Below are positions 11,040 through 23,396 of a DNA stretch of 64,000 bases, in pieces (position 1 is the stretch's first letter; the number at the start of each line of letters is the position of its first letter). The DNA comes from Carettochelys insculpta (taxonomy: Eukaryota > Chordata > Testudines > Carettochelyidae), in NCBI RefSeq assembly GCF_033958435.1, contig NC_134167.1, positions 8,452,001 to 8,516,000 on the forward strand, given 5' to 3'. The translations under genes were made by a program, and so were the position numbers. Below the pieces are notes generated by a model. That model was given only the letters and a program-made list of their open reading frames with translations. It was not told the origin of the DNA and made no database searches.

Positions 11040-11466
11040 GGCTTCATCTACATGAGAGGCTCTTCCCAGCAAAACTGGGCTTTTGTTAGGGGAAAACTGC
11101 AGCGTGTCTGCATGGAAAATGTGCTTTGTTGATAGTTTGTCAACAAAACCCGGCACATCCGCCAGCAGTGTTACACCTCTCCCCGTTCAGGCACAACGTC
11201 TCTCTCAAGAGTGTTCTGTCAACAAAACTGCCACCTAGATGCTCTGGGGCCCTTTTGTTGACAGACAGGGCTTCCGGTTCATTGGGCACCCCTGTTTGCA
11301 GAGCTTCCCGTCAGCTGCTCTGTCAAGAGAGGGCCGGGCAGTCTGAGCGGATTGCTCTTTCAGTCTGCTTGTATGTGTAGACGCAATCTGTCAACAGAAG
11401 TTTTGCTGGGAAATCCCTTCCAACAGTGACTTCTGTCGCTAGAGGCTTCTCACGTAGATGTAGCCT
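11040..11466. mobile_element. DNA element with GGCT-CATCTACA-type termini
   Basis: GGCTTCATCTACATGAGAGG and its counterpart CTCACGTAGATGTAGCC are inverted ends. The interior contains several GTTGACAG/TGTCAACA motifs. Confidence 0.6.
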
Positions 11467-11567
11467 AAGCAGAGTGACTTGTTTCTGTCTGTACTCTGCA
11501 TCGCAGACACGCCTACAGAGAGATTTAAGTGTATGGCCAGAAGGGAGAGCTGCAGTGTTAAGTGCAA

Positions 11568-11690
11568 GTATCAGAGAGGTAGCTGTGTTAGTCTGTATCT
11601 TTGAGAACAACAAGAAGTCCTGTGGCACCTTATAGACTAATAGATATTTTGGAGCATAAGCTTTCATGGGCAAAGACTCACTTCACCAGA
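11568..11690 (-). repeat. Fold-back-family repeat, single copy before the CR1
   Basis: GTATCAGAGAGGTAGCTGTG, AAGTCCTGTGGCACCTTATA and GACTCACTTCACCAGAT. Confidence 0.75.
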
Positions 11691-11769
11691 TTTAACTTAA
11701 ACACAAGTCATCGTTTGAAAAAGCCATCCATTGGTGCCCTCTAGTGGTTATTGCCTTTAAAGTGCACAA

Positions 11770-13056
11770 GAGATAAATAGGGAATTAACAGTTGGGATTA
11801 AACAGGAAGAAGAAGAAATGTTAGTGAATCATCACAATTTTGACATAATTGGCACCACAGAAACTTGGGGGGCTCATTCATATGACTCGTATGGAAGGGT
11901 ACAGCTTGTCCCGGAGAGACAGGCAGGGTCAAAGGGTGGGGGAGGAGTTCTGCCTTGTATTGTTAAGGAAACATGGATTGGATCCTTGGACTATAAGATG
12001 GATAGAAAGCTGGCTTGATGGTCTGGCCCAACGGGTAGTGGTCAATGGCTCAATATCTGGATGGTGGTCTGTTTCAAGCGGAGTGCCGCAAGGTTCGGTT
12101 CTGGGGCCGGTGTTATTCAACATCTTTATTAATGACCTGGATGAGGGACTGGGTTGCACCCTCAGCAAGTTTGCGGATGACACAAAACTAGGGGGAGAGG
12201 TAGATTCATTGGAGGGTAGAGAGAGAATCCAGAGGGACCTGGATAAATTGGAGGACTGGGCCAAAAGAAATCTGATGCGGTTCAATAAGGAGAAGTGTAG
12301 GGTCCTGCACCTGGGACGGAAGAATCCCAAACATTGTTACAGGCTGGGAACCGACTGGCTCAGCAGCAGTACGATGGAAAGGGACCTAGAGGTTATGGTG
12401 GGTAAAAGGCTGGATATGAGTAAACAGTGTGCCCTTGTAGCCAAGAAAGCTAATGGCATACTGGGGTGCATTAGGAGGAGCATTTCGAGCAGATCTAGAG
12501 AAGTAGTTATTCCTCTTTATTCGGCACTGGTGAGGCCACATCTGGAATATTGTGTCCAGTTTTGGGCCTCCCAGTATAAAAAGGATGTGGATTTGCTAGA
12601 GCAGGTTCAGCAAAGGGCAACAAAAATGATTACGGGTCTGGAGCACAAGACCTATGAGGATAGGCTGAGGGATTTGGGCTTGTTTAGTTTACAGAAAAGA
12701 CTTAGAGGTGATTTAATAGCAGCCTTCAACTTCCTGAAGGGGAGCTCTAAAAAGGAGGGTAAGAAACTGTTCTCAGTGGTGTCAGATGGCAGAAGAAGGA
12801 GTAATGGTTAGAAGTTGAAGAGGGAAAGGTGTAGGTTAGATATTAGGAAAAACTACTTCACCAGGCGGGTGGTGAAGCATTGGAATGCGTTGCCTAGAGA
12901 GGTGGTGGATTCTCCATCCCTTGAGGTTTTTAAGTCCCGGCTGGACAAGGTCCTGGCTGGGATGACTTAGTAGGGGTTGATCCTGCTTGAAGCAGGGGGC
13001 TGGACTAGATGACCTCTTGAGGTCCCTTCCAGCCCTATGATTCTGTGATTCTGTAT
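11770..13056 (+). mobile_element. CR1 LINE retrotransposon, internally deleted
   Basis: The 5' part (11770-11900) encodes an endonuclease-like [12 protein letters not shown]. It then passes directly into the reverse transcriptase region, so most of the endonuclease and the N-terminal RT are missing. The RT motifs [20 protein letters not shown] and FADDTKLGG, followed by the thumb and C-terminal region, are typical of amniote CR1. The end, with GATGACCTCTTGAGGTCCCT and the repeated ATTCTGTG, is the CR1 3' terminus. CR1 normally has a 5' truncation rather than this internal junction. Confidence 0.9.
11849..12811 (+). pseudogene. CR1 reverse transcriptase fragment (320 codons open)
   Basis: The frame is open for 320 codons, but it lacks the endonuclease domain and the first RT blocks. 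The catalytic FADD box is present (around 12173), as are the downstream block and the C-terminal segment that ends in [10 protein letters not shown]. It is a fragment of a retrotransposon protein and not a host gene. Its uninterrupted frame suggests a fairly young copy. Confidence 0.85.
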
Positions 13057-13345
13057 ATTCATGTATATGTGTGCACTGTGGTTGAGATAGAAGTGGAATG
13101 CAGACTTGCTGAAAGTTTCTGGGTAAAAGTACAGGGTAAAAGACAAGGATGATATTACAGCAGATGTCTTTTGCTTAACACAAGTGTAAAAATCATCCAC
13201 AATACAGGAATCAGTGGTGATGAGGGATTTCAAACTACCCAGACCTGTGTTGGGAAAATAATACTGCTGGAGACCACTTGGCCAACAAGTTCATGCAATG
13301 CATTGAAAATAACTTTTTTATTACAGAAAATGGAGAAAGCTACTA

Positions 13346-13669
13346 CTGGTTGAACCTCTCTAATCTGGCACTATTATCTGGCAACCTCTGTAATCCAGCA
13401 TGATTATAGTTAGCTGGATGACCACTTATTATGGGTGTGACCAAGTTTCCCTTGATCCATTAAAGTTTGTTTACAGCCACAAGCCCTCGTTCTCAGTTTT
13501 CTGTGCTGTTCTTTAGCTGTAATTTACCCCGAATGTCTTCTAAGAGCCCAGTAAGCAGTGGAAGTGTTGGTAATGCAGCAAGACAATATTGACCTCCTGT
13601 GGTCTGGCAAATTGTCTCGTCTGACACTGGTCAGGTCTTGAGAGTGTCAGATTAGAGAGGTTCAGTCTG
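13346..13669. mobile_element. pogo/Tigger-like DNA element
   Basis: Inverted ends TGAACCTCTCTAATCTGGCA and its near complement at 13646-13665, with TA on both sides (13344-13345 and 13670-13671). It is 324 bp with no coding capacity. Confidence 0.7.
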
Positions 13670-15091
13670 TATGGGGGCGGCTGTTCTAGATTTAATCCTG
13701 ATGGCTGGGGGATTGGTTAAGAATTAGATGGTGGAAGGTAGCTTGGTGAAATCATCATGAAACAATAAGAGTTCATGATTCTAAGGAATGGTACAAATTA
13801 ATGGAGAAAAAATTGCTAAATGAAGACAAGCGACTCCAAGAAGGCAGATGTTAACAAACTCATAGAATTGGCTGGTAAGATTTAACAGGAAGCAAATCTA
13901 AGGTAATATGCCAAAGTCAACATGCACATGTGGATGTGGATATTCCTGGATATTTGTTGTGGATTCAAATTTTGTATCTGCAGAGGACTCTGTAAATGCA
14001 GACACATCTTTCACCTGAAATATCTCTGATCCCCTCAGTGCCATAACCAGCTGCATCCTGAGTGGTACACTTTTGGTCAGATGTTGGTTTTCTGTTCTTT
14101 TGGTTTTATATCTGAAACTGGCAAGTCAGTGCTCCTAAAGCCATTATCAGAACCAAGTGAAGGCCAGGGAACAAAGTCCAAATCTGGGCAGAAATTCTCT
14201 GACAACTGAGTGTTGGGCAGCAGTATTAGGGCTCTCACTGAGGCACTAAAACATACCTTTGTGGATGACACTGAAGCTTAGGGACAGGTTGAGCCCAGGA
14301 TCTGGGACTCGCCAGCATGGACTGTGCATCCCGATTTCACCACTCAGCTGGTGGTATATTTTCGAAAGCCTTTTCAGGGGTCTAATCTGATAATTTTCTG
14401 AACCAGGCTCTTAAGATTTTGACCACATAACTTCTAGTGTGGAAGAAGTTCCTAAAATTCACTGACCGAAACCATGACCTCTGGGGTTGTTCAACCTTCC
14501 TCCAGAAAACCAGGAGGTTTATACAGTTGTTTATTGGTAATAGAGCGCAGTGTATTAAGTGGAGTTTCTGCAACTGCTGATTTGGCATTAACTGCACCTG
14601 GAGAAAAGTCGGTACAATTAAAGAAAGGCAGCTGAGGGACAGAACTGATAAAATGAACTCTTTCTCAGTCAGCTGAACAGCTGAAGCGGGGAAAGGAAAA
14701 GTTGATGAAAAGTACAAATGATGTCCTTGGATCACTGGCTGTGTGTGCACCAGAAACTAATCTGACAGTTTGCAGTTTGCAGTGTCTTCTGCAAATAATC
14801 AAAACAAAAAGAAAACCTATCAAGAACTGGTTGGTGGGGATCAAAACACCTATTCCTGATACTCTTCTTCCTCCAGCCTGGTGCTGGAGGAGGAATACTG
14901 CAGTGATCAGGAAAATGCCTGACCGATGAATAGCCTTATTCATTCTTGAAGCCCCACTGTCCACAGGAAAATTGCTGCTTCAATAAGGAGTACCCTTGGT
15001 TGTACAGGCTTGCAGGGATAAGTCCACAATGTGCATTTTAGACCATAAAGTGAGATTCTAGCTCCTGGACCTGAAGCAGGGGCCACTGAAA

Positions 15092-15965
15092 AAATCATAG
15101 AATCATAGAACTAGAAGGGACCTCCAGAGGTCATTGAGTCCAGTCCCCTGCATTCACAGCAAGACCAAACACCACCTAGACCATCCCTGACAGGTGTCTG
15201 TCTAACCTGCTCTTAAACATCTCCAGTGATGGAGATTCCACAACCTCCCCAGGCAATGTATTCCAGCGTTTGACCACCCTGACAGTGACTAAGTTTTTCC
15301 TAACGTCCAACCTAAACCTCCCTTGCTGCAGTTTAAGCCCATTGCTTTTTGTCCTATCATCAGAGGTTAAGGAGAACAAAGGTTCTTCTTCTTCCTTGTG
15401 ACCATCTGTTAAGTACTTGAAAGCTGTTATGTCCCCTCTCAGTCTTCTTTTTTTACCAGACAAAACAAACCCAGTTCTTCCAATCTTCCATCATCAGTCA
15501 TGTTTTCTAGACCTTTAATCATGTCTGTTGATCTTCTCTGGACCTTCTCCACAATTTTCCAGGACTGGACACAATACTCCAATCGAGGCCTAATCAGTGC
15601 AGAGTACAGCAGAAGAATTACTTCTCATATCTTTCTTACAACATTCCAGTTAATACATCCCAGAAAGATGTTTGCTCTGTTTGCAACAGGGTCACCCTGT
15701 TAACTCATATTTAGCTCGTGCTCTGCTCTGACCCCTAGATACTTTTTGCAGTATTCTTTCCCAGACAGTCATTTCCCATTCTGTTGATTGTGCCTTCCTA
15801 GGTGGAGTACTTTGCCCTTTTCCTTATTGAAATTCTTATCTACGTCAGGCCAAGTCTCCAGTTTATCTGGTTCGTTTTGAATTATTACTCTGTCCTCCAA
15901 ATCACTTGCAACCCCTCCCAGCTTGGTATCATCCACAAACTTTGCAGGCATGCTCTCTATCTAAA
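15092..15965 (-). mobile_element. CR1 LINE 3' part, minus strand
   Basis: The sequence starts AATCATAGAATCATAGAACT, the reverse complement of the CR1 3' terminus. The minus-strand frames include FVDDTKLGGV, NFNKEKGKVLHLGR and RWNTLPGEVVESPSLEMFKS, all characteristic of the CR1 RT end. Frame breaks and a deletion between the two RT blocks show it is dead. Confidence 0.88.
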
Positions 15966-16309
15966 TCATTGACGAAGATATTAAACAGAACAGAGCAGTA
16001 TAACGAGTGTTACTTTACTGTCTTGCACAGAGTGTTCCTAGGCTGCCAGTTGAAGGAGGATTTGAGGAATCAAAGCTCTGGGGCCTGATTCTTGGGGTAG
16101 TGCTGTGCACGTAGGCTGCAGATGGGAACTGGCCACTGGATTCGTGTGTCTGTGAGGATCATCCCAGTGGATCCTGTGGCTGTATCAAGCCACTGAAGAG
16201 ACTCTTAGGCTATTGCTAACCCTGATTCCTGTAAAGAGCAAAGGGAGTTTGGTCCTGGCTTTACTCCAATGCCAGTAAATATCATCCTGACACTGTATCA
16301 GCCTAAGTG

Positions 16310-16930
16310 CACGTGCCTGGAATGCTCCCTGCAGTTCTGGTTGCCCCATCTCAGGGGATGTATTAGAATTGAAACAGTATAGAGAAGAGCAACAAATCTG
16401 ATTGGGAATGGAACAGCTTCTGCGTGAGCAGAGATGGACAAGACTGGGGACTTCTCAGCTTAGAAGAGGGACGACTAAGGGAAGGTATGATAGCGGTGCA
16501 TATGCTCCTAGCTGGCTGGGAGACTGAAAGTTACTACTTCGCTTAGCACAAGAACCAGGGCTCGCCCAAAGACAGAACCAGGCTTCAGGTTTAAAACAAT
16601 CCAAAGGAAGTACTGCGCTTCCTCAGTTAACGCACAGTCACACCAGCAGGGATGTTGTGAAGGTGAAAAGTATCGAATTAGATCAGTTCCCAGAGGACAG
16701 GCCCATTGATGTCCATTAGCCAAGAAGGTCCGAACCATAGCCCTGGGCTCTGGGTGTCCTCTGACTGCCAGCCACTGGGAATGGGTGACAGGGGGTGGGT
16801 CACTTGATAAATTGCTCTGCTCTGTTGGCTCCCTCAAAGGCAGCTGGCACTGGCTGCTGTCGGGAGCCAGGCTACTGAGCAAGGTGGATTGAAGGTCTGA
16901 CCAGCATGGCCATTCTTATAGTTTTATGCC
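16310..16930 (+). mobile_element. CR1-like LINE 3' part, degraded
   Basis: The first half reads like the CR1 RT tail (TGGAATGCTCC, GAGCAACAA). The second half, with CCACTGTCGG, GGTCTGACCAGCATGGCC and ATTCTTATAG, resembles the 3' UTR of a reptile CR1 subfamily, as does the copy at 30370. Confidence 0.7.
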
Positions 16931-16951
16931 ATTTTTAAGGACTGCCACCCT

Positions 16952-17003
16952 GTCTCAGCCTGAGACTACCTCTCAGAGTCTCAGCCTGAGACTACCTCTC
17001 TCG
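16952..17003. repeat. Tandem duplication of a 26-bp unit
   Basis: GTCTCAGCCTGAGACTACCT begins both 16952-16977 and 16978-17003, with only the last few bases differing. Confidence 0.9.
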
Positions 17004-17309
17004 ACACCTTCGAGGGGCAGTGGGCGCTGTCCGGGGTTCTCTGCTCGGTGTCCCCTTCTGGTTCCCTCGTTTTAAACCTCTGACCCCCACTCGCATCCCT
17101 GTTTTCTCTTTAGTTGTCCCCCGCACTCTGTTGGGGCCATGGTTTTTTTTAATGGGCTCCTTCTTCCATTAAGAGGGGCCTTTTAGTCGTGGGCGGGTTG
17201 CGCCCGCCTACTCCCTGGTCTTCAAATAGGACCTGCCTGTGCAGTGTGCTGCTGGGCAGTAGTGGGGGCCCTGGCCTCTGTTTGTAACACGCTTTGTTTT
17301 GTGTTTGTA

Positions 17310-17690
17310 AAATTCAGTGATGGATTTGCTGCCCAGCAGTCCTGGAGCCTTTACTTGGAGCCTGGCCCATAGCCCACCTACAAATGATGGTCAGATCTGG
17401 GGTGGGGAAGGAATTTCCTCCCAAGCCAGACTGGCAGTGACCCTGGGGTTTTTCACCTTCCTCTGCACCAGGGAGCATGAGCCACTTGCAGGTTTAAATT
17501 GGGGTAAATGGTGAATTCTTTGTAGGTTGAAGGCTTTAAGCAATGATTTGAGGTACTCAGTGATTCAGCCAGAGATTCGGAGGCTGATGCAGGAGTGAGT
17601 GGGTGAAGTTCAGTGGCCTGCAGAGTGCATGAGGATGGACTAAGTGATCATGAAAGATCTTTCCTGATCTTACAGTCTGGGTGTGGGGAG
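17310..17690 (+). mobile_element. CR1-like 3' end, second subfamily
   Basis: The pattern CTTTAAGCAATGATTTGAGG, CAGAGTGCATGAGGATGGAC and TGATCATGA...CTTTCCTGATCTTA is a recurrent reptile CR1 3' UTR type. The minus-oriented piece at 57147 appears to be the same kind. Confidence 0.6.
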
Positions 17691-17829
17691 CAGCCCTCTC
17701 CAGAGGAGAGGAAAGACCTCATTCTCCACGCAGGGTACCGTTTCTTTGCTGACTACATTGCGTTGTTCAGCCACTAGGTGATGCCATGTGTAAAAGATCC
17801 TATTTTATCCAGCCTCAGTTGAAGTTTTT

Positions 17830-18360
17830 AAGAGAAGTGATGTGGTGCAGGGCCCTGGGCAAGCCCCTGTGCAGTGCAGGACCTGCCCCTCTCCACCCTG
17901 CCCCCTTACCCTTTCCTGACCAAACAGGCCAGGGATGACCTGGAGCAGAGCATGGCAAAGGACAGGGGGTTGACTCTCCTTGTCCCCGCACCCCGACGAG
18001 CAGTAGGCTGCTCTGCTCCATCCCAGCCTGCTGAGCCCCACTTTTCCACAGGGAATGTGGAGTGGGGGCTGTTTCTTGCTGCCACCGAGAAGCAGGGCTC
18101 AGCCGGCTGGGAGGCCACAGCATGGCGGAAGGGAGCAGAGCAGGTTGCCACTCACATTGCCCATGTGGTAAGTGCAGGAGGAGGGTCGGGGGGAAGGCAA
18201 GCCCCTGCTGCTTCCGCCCTGCCCCAGGTAATCCTCCCCCTCTCATCCATAGAACGGCTCAGGCAGCCGCTGTGGGACCCCAAAAGCACAGGGCCTGGGG
18301 CGGCTGCCCCACCTCGTCCTGCAGATGGGGTGGCTCTGATGCTGAGCTCTGACCAGCCTT
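17830..18360 (+). repeat. GC-rich dispersed repeat, copy 1
   Basis: It shares with 49990-50360 the sequence GCTGCCA, GAGAAG, GGCTCA, GGAATC-like and CATCCATAG, then GGGCCTGGG and TGTCCCACCTC-like. Confidence 0.6.
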
Positions 18361-18868
18361 TAAAACTGACCAGGTTGTCTGGTGAAATATTGACACCGTT
18401 CTGCCTCCATTAAAGCTGATGCCCAGAGCTAGCCAGGCAGACCCCAGTGTCGCTGCAGCAACGGTGTAATTACATTGTCAGTCACCAGATGGCACGGGCA
18501 CCGTCGGGGGCCATGGAGCTCAGTCTTCTTGATGTGGAAAGAGCACATGAGAGCATCGCTTTCCCAATGGCTAGTGAAGCAAAGCTCCCGGCGAGGCGGC
18601 TGGGAGCAGAGGGAGCCGGGGAGCTGAGCTTTAACCAGGTGGCTGTTCAATCTCAGTGTCGCTTTGCCACTGGGTGGAAACAGCTTCTGGTTTTCAGACT
18701 TGAATTGAAAAAGAATAAGAAAGCTAGCCAGGGAATCAGCTGTTTGGGGGACCCAGCAGGGCCCAGGGATGGCCAGATCACAGTGACTGGGTGTGGGGAT
18801 TCTATTTGCCTTGTTATGTTGCATGTGAGTTCCATTGTCCTATAATAATCTTGTCTGCCTCAGTTTCC

Positions 18869-19091
18869 CTGAAAATAACAAGCCATCCTGTAGCACCTTA
18901 AAGACTAACAATTTTATTTATTAGGTAAGGAGTTTTCATTGGTAAGACCCACTTCTTCACATGCTGGACTTCCCCAAGAAAGCGCATTACCGATGAAATA
19001 AAATTGTTAGTCTTTAAGGTGCTCCAGGATGGCTTGGTTTTCTGTTTGTTTGTTTTGTGAAGCTACAGCCTAACAGGGCTACCCCTCTGAG
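18869..19091. mobile_element. Fold-back insertion of the same repeat family
   Basis: Inverted arms around TTAGTCTTTAAGGTGCTCCA, with the right tail CCTAACAGGGCTACCCCTCT. TCAGTTTCC is duplicated at 18860-18868 and 19092-19100. Confidence 0.82.
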
Positions 19092-19539
19092 TCAGTTTCC
19101 TGGGCCACTGTGTTCATACCTAGATGACTATGGGGGTTTTGCTCTGAGAGCCTCCCAGAGGTACACCATGCCTCATGCTCTTTGTAACCTGAGCCCAGGA
19201 GGCGGGTGTGACCAGGTGGCACCTTTTGCCTGTGAAAAGCTGTGGGGGAGTGGCTGGGACCAGTAGCTGGGAGTGGGGCAGTGTCTGCTGGCTTGGGATG
19301 CCGGAGAAGGGGGAAGGGTAGTGTCCTGGCTCTGGCCCCCACTCGCTCCCCTTCTCCTAGGGATGGATTGTATTGAGTGCTTCTAGTTAACAAAACCTTC
19401 TGTTCTCCCTGCTGGATGAGAGTCTCCCCTGCCTGCAGATGGGGAGGCAGAGCCCCGGGGCTCCCCTATGATCCTGTGATGCTGTGATCAGAAACATCTG
19501 CCCAACTTTGCCTGGGGAGCTCATATGTCACCAAAGCCC

Positions 19540-19770
19540 CCAGGAAACTTCACACCAGCTCATTCTCACATAAGAACCAGGGTGATGCCGTGTGTGTGTG
19601 CATGCACACGGGGGCCCTCATGCTCCCCCAGCATCTGTGCCCCCATCAGCTCTGCACCTCTTCCATCGCCCAGTTGATAAAAATCATGGATGCTGCTGGA
19701 CCTTCAAGCCAGGAACAGCCTGCAAATTGCCTGTGTCCCCTCGGAGCTCTCCCTGGGCTCAGTAGCTTGT
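19540..19770. repeat. Unclassified duplicated segment, copy A
   Basis: It runs with copy B (23397-23640) through AGGAAACTTCACAC, the GT repeat, CCCAGCATC, GATGCTGCT and TGTCCCCTCGGA, with scattered substitutions and indels. Same orientation, 3.9 kb apart. Confidence 0.75.
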
Positions 19771-20674
19771 AGCAGGTACCTGTTAAAGGGGCAGGTTCTC
19801 TCTTCTGTTTGGCAGATCTCACCCGCTGAGGACAATGAAAACTATGTGGCAATTAGTGATTCTGAAGGCACGTATCAGAATCTGGCTTCTCCTAGCTCCG
19901 TGCTCTTTCACTTGGGTGTTGCTCTGTGTGCGCCAGAGTCCTTGCCAGGCAGGGACGGTTTGTCTTGTGTCAAGTATCGTCTTAATTGTTTATCAGAAAC
20001 AAATGTCAAAGGGACTCTGATTGTGGTCTTACACCGCCCCTGGTTTCTTCACATCCTCATCCACCAGCCTCAGAAGGATTCCATGTGATTTTGCCACCCC
20101 CTCCCTGCCTGTCTCCTTCCTCTCCGGTGGATGACCGGAAGCTCCTTACTTGGCAGTACTGCCCATACAGCCTGCACAATAGAAGGATGCTGTTAATTTC
20201 CTCCTGCCGATTGGCTCACATGTCTCTGATCCCTGTCCAACAAGTGGAGGTTCAGAGAAATTTGCTGAGCCAGATACTTCCTCTTTGCCGCCGAGATGGA
20301 CTGGTGCTCCTCCTGACGACATCTTGCACTGCTTCGTCGTTCACAGTGTCGTCTGTCTTGGCGCAGCCACTGGCAGGAAATCCGAGTTGCCGGGGGCTGT
20401 TTTGAAATGCAGCAGTGCAATCACACGAGTACAGGCCTTGCATCAATAGCAATTCAGGAAGCTGGTGACAAGGGGGGCGGTGTTCAGACTATTGTGTGGA
20501 GCACAGAGGGGTCATATCACAGCTCTCCAAATCCGCTTGTGTAAAGATCTCCCCGCCCCTCCGCCCATCAACTTGTACTCTGCAGCCCAAAAGTGCATAC
20601 ACTGCCAGGGAAAACCACTGAGTCCCATTCCGATTGTAACCAGCCAGCCGGGAGGATGGGTTTGTTGTTAAAGC

Positions 20675-20765
20675 CTAGTGCTGGGAATCAGGATGTTTGG
20701 AGTGGCTTCTTGACTCTGCCACTGATTTCCTATGTGACCTTGAACAAGTGACTTAACACTGCAGC
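20675..20765 (+). mobile_element. MIR-like SINE relic
   Basis: CTCTGCCACTGATTTCCTAT and GTGACCTTGAACAAGTGACTTAAC follow the MIR core. Confidence 0.55.
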
Positions 20766-20817
20766 ACCTCACTGTACAGCTACATTCATGGCAGCATGCA
20801 AAGTACAGACACTGCAG

Positions 20818-21014
20818 CGGTGTTCCCTGTAAGCTGAACATTTCAACAACTGCCCAGGAGAGACTCAGGGGCCACCCAGCTGATTAGCAGAGCCTCCCCA
20901 GCCACCGACAGAGTGCAGCATGTGTTTCTGTGGGTGGTTCACATCTGCATATGCTTTGCTACATGTAACAAAATGTATTCCACACGGGGATGGAAAAAAT
21001 TAGAGGGAACCTTG
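20818..21014 (-). mobile_element. hAT-like MITE (family M)
   Basis: It starts GGTGTTCCCTGTAAGCTGAA and ends TTAGAGGGAACC, the reverse orientation of the family. Confidence 0.8.
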
Positions 21015-21231
21015 CCCAGAGCACTCAGCTAATGTGAACATAAATAGCTGTGTTGAGGGTGAGGCATTGCTTGGTGGCAGCGGGTGCTCTGCACACCAGG
21101 CAAGCAACACCTCCCACATGTTGCAGACAGCAATTTTTAGCAGCCTGTGTCCCACCATTTCAGCTTTCACCGTGCTCTGTCGCAGCATGAGGAGTACCTG
21201 TATGCTGCATGACATCACAGGAGCTCCCATG

Positions 21232-21345
21232 GGAAGCAGTGTGACCCAGGGGACAGAGCACTCGACTGGGTGTCAGGAGAGCTGGTTCTATTTCTGGCCC
21301 TGTTGTGTGACCTTGGACAAGTTCCTTCGCCTTTCTCCCCCGTTC
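21232..21345 (+). mobile_element. MIR-like SINE relic
   Basis: GACAGAGCACTCGACTGGGT, GTTGTGTGACCTTGGACAAG and TCCTTCGCCTTTC resemble a MIR element, A-box-like part to core. Confidence 0.65.
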
Positions 21346-23396
21346 CATCCTTTGCCTGTCTTGTGTCTCTTACTCTGGTTGCAGAGTGCCTAGCAGAATG
21401 GGGTTGCACTGGGGAAGTTGGCAGTTCTCCACAGTGGGGTTTCTAGCATCTCCCTTTGAATATTTGATGCTGGCCATCGCTAAACTAGCCAGCCCACAGC
21501 TCTGATCTGGCACTGCAATTCCTATGCTCATGTCGAAGCATTCATAACTACTGCGATGAGTTGCCAGTGTACAGAATAGTTGGATGCTATCTGGGATCGT
21601 GGCCTGTGTACAGAATTGTTCAAGGACAGTGTTCGTTCTGTGCATTGCCCTGAGCTGAGTTTCACAGTCTTTTCCGTTGGTGTCCCTTTGCCCAGAATGT
21701 CTCTGGAAGTGGTGGGGGAAGAAGGAGGATGAGTCAGCTCTGAAACCCAAACTTTTTTCCAGTGAGGTAATGCGAAGATTGCAGCCGGCAGCTGGGCTCT
21801 TCCTTTGCAAACATTCTGCTTCTGGAAAGCTGAGATTGTTCTAGCAGCAATTCAGCTCAAAGCTGATCATGCCGGCCTTTGAATAAACCTGCTGCCGGAT
21901 TCCTGTGCATGCCACTGTGCACATCTGAGAGGTGTCTGGACTCTGGTCCAGGGGAAGTAATGACCTCAGGACAGTCTGTCTAAGCTCTGATGACCAATCC
22001 CACATTACTGGAAAATTCCCATGAGAGAGCCTCAGAGGCATTTGTTTGTGGAGAGTTCCCACCTGGTAGGTGTGAACTGGCAGAGCTGGTTTTTGTAGAG
22101 AGCTTGGTCACATCAAAAGGGACTGGAATCTCTTTACAAACACCTTTCTTTAATAAATAAATGGTTTGCCCCAGGGCGGCTCCTCCAGGGTGGTTTTAAA
22201 AGCTGGAAATATCAACCAAAGTGCATGGAGCCGGAATTCCCCTGGAGGTCGGGACGGGGGTGGGAGGGGTTGATACTGCTGCCCAGCCCCCTGTTCTACC
22301 CACATGCTGTTGACCCCTAGGGGTGGCAAGGGAGAGTGTCTGCTTTGTGAAGAGTGGCACTGTGCAGGCTTGTGATTTGGATAGTAAAACCTTCAGGTTG
22401 TTCTTTCCCCATGGGCACGGCACACAGCCCTAGAAATTACCTGTGGCCAATATAGCAAAGACACCTTCATCTCTCTTTTAAGTGGGCCACCCTAACACTC
22501 ATCTGCAGCCGAGCTGCCTTCTCTTTGGCTTGTGGGAGAGATGCAGGGAGCTGTAGTTGGTAGGCTGCCCAGAGGTGGCTAAAATGCCCATCAAGTCTCT
22601 GAAAAGAGAGCGAGGTCCTGTGCTGGAGGAGAACCTATGCAGACTCAGTGGCAGTGCCAGGCCCAGAGGTCTATGCTGGCTGTAGAGCAGGAAACCTCAT
22701 GTCCTGCAAAAGATGGGGTCTAGGGACTCCCATCTGCAAGAGCGGCCTCCTTAAAGCCAGGGGGCAGTTTGCAGATGGTGTCTATGGGCTGGGTGGAGGA
22801 GGAAATTCCCTTTCACTGTGTTTGCTGGGTTGGCAACTAGTGGCATAGCCATCAAGTCCTTCGGTCCCGGCTGCATCGTGGTAGGATATATACTGCCTGG
22901 GCTGAATCACCTCTGACCTTGGCTGGTGTAAATGAGATGCACGTTTGTGGCATTAGGCTGGTGTGAGCCAGAGGAGGATCCCAGCCTTTGGGACCAGTCC
23001 TCGTCTGCCTTCAAGCAGTCATTCTTCCCTGTCACAGGGCAATGCATGATCCTATGAGACCGGATCAGCTGCATTTCCCAACTGTGCCGTGGTGTGAGGC
23101 TGGGGGGAATTGAGCCCCTACATTCAGCCAGGTGCTGGGAGCAGTGCATGGAAGACATTTCAGAAGCTTGGTCAGCATTAACTGCCTCTGCGGGACTGTA
23201 GCAGTGCCCCCCAGTGGGCCACACCTGGGTGAACTGGTCTGAACAGCCACCCCTAAGCAGCAAACACGTGGCTGGAAGCCCAGCTGCTCACCTGTCAGAT
23301 TCAGAGGGTCTGAGGCTCAGCCAGGCAGCCCTCTGGCTCCGGAAAAGCCTGTGTGAGCAAGCTGGCAAGCGAAGCCCTGGTGAAAGCAGAAGTGAA

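Noticed and set aside
15769..15951. Minus-strand 60-codon frame with FVDDTKLGG as a gene
   Set aside because: It is the RT motif region of a broken CR1 copy.
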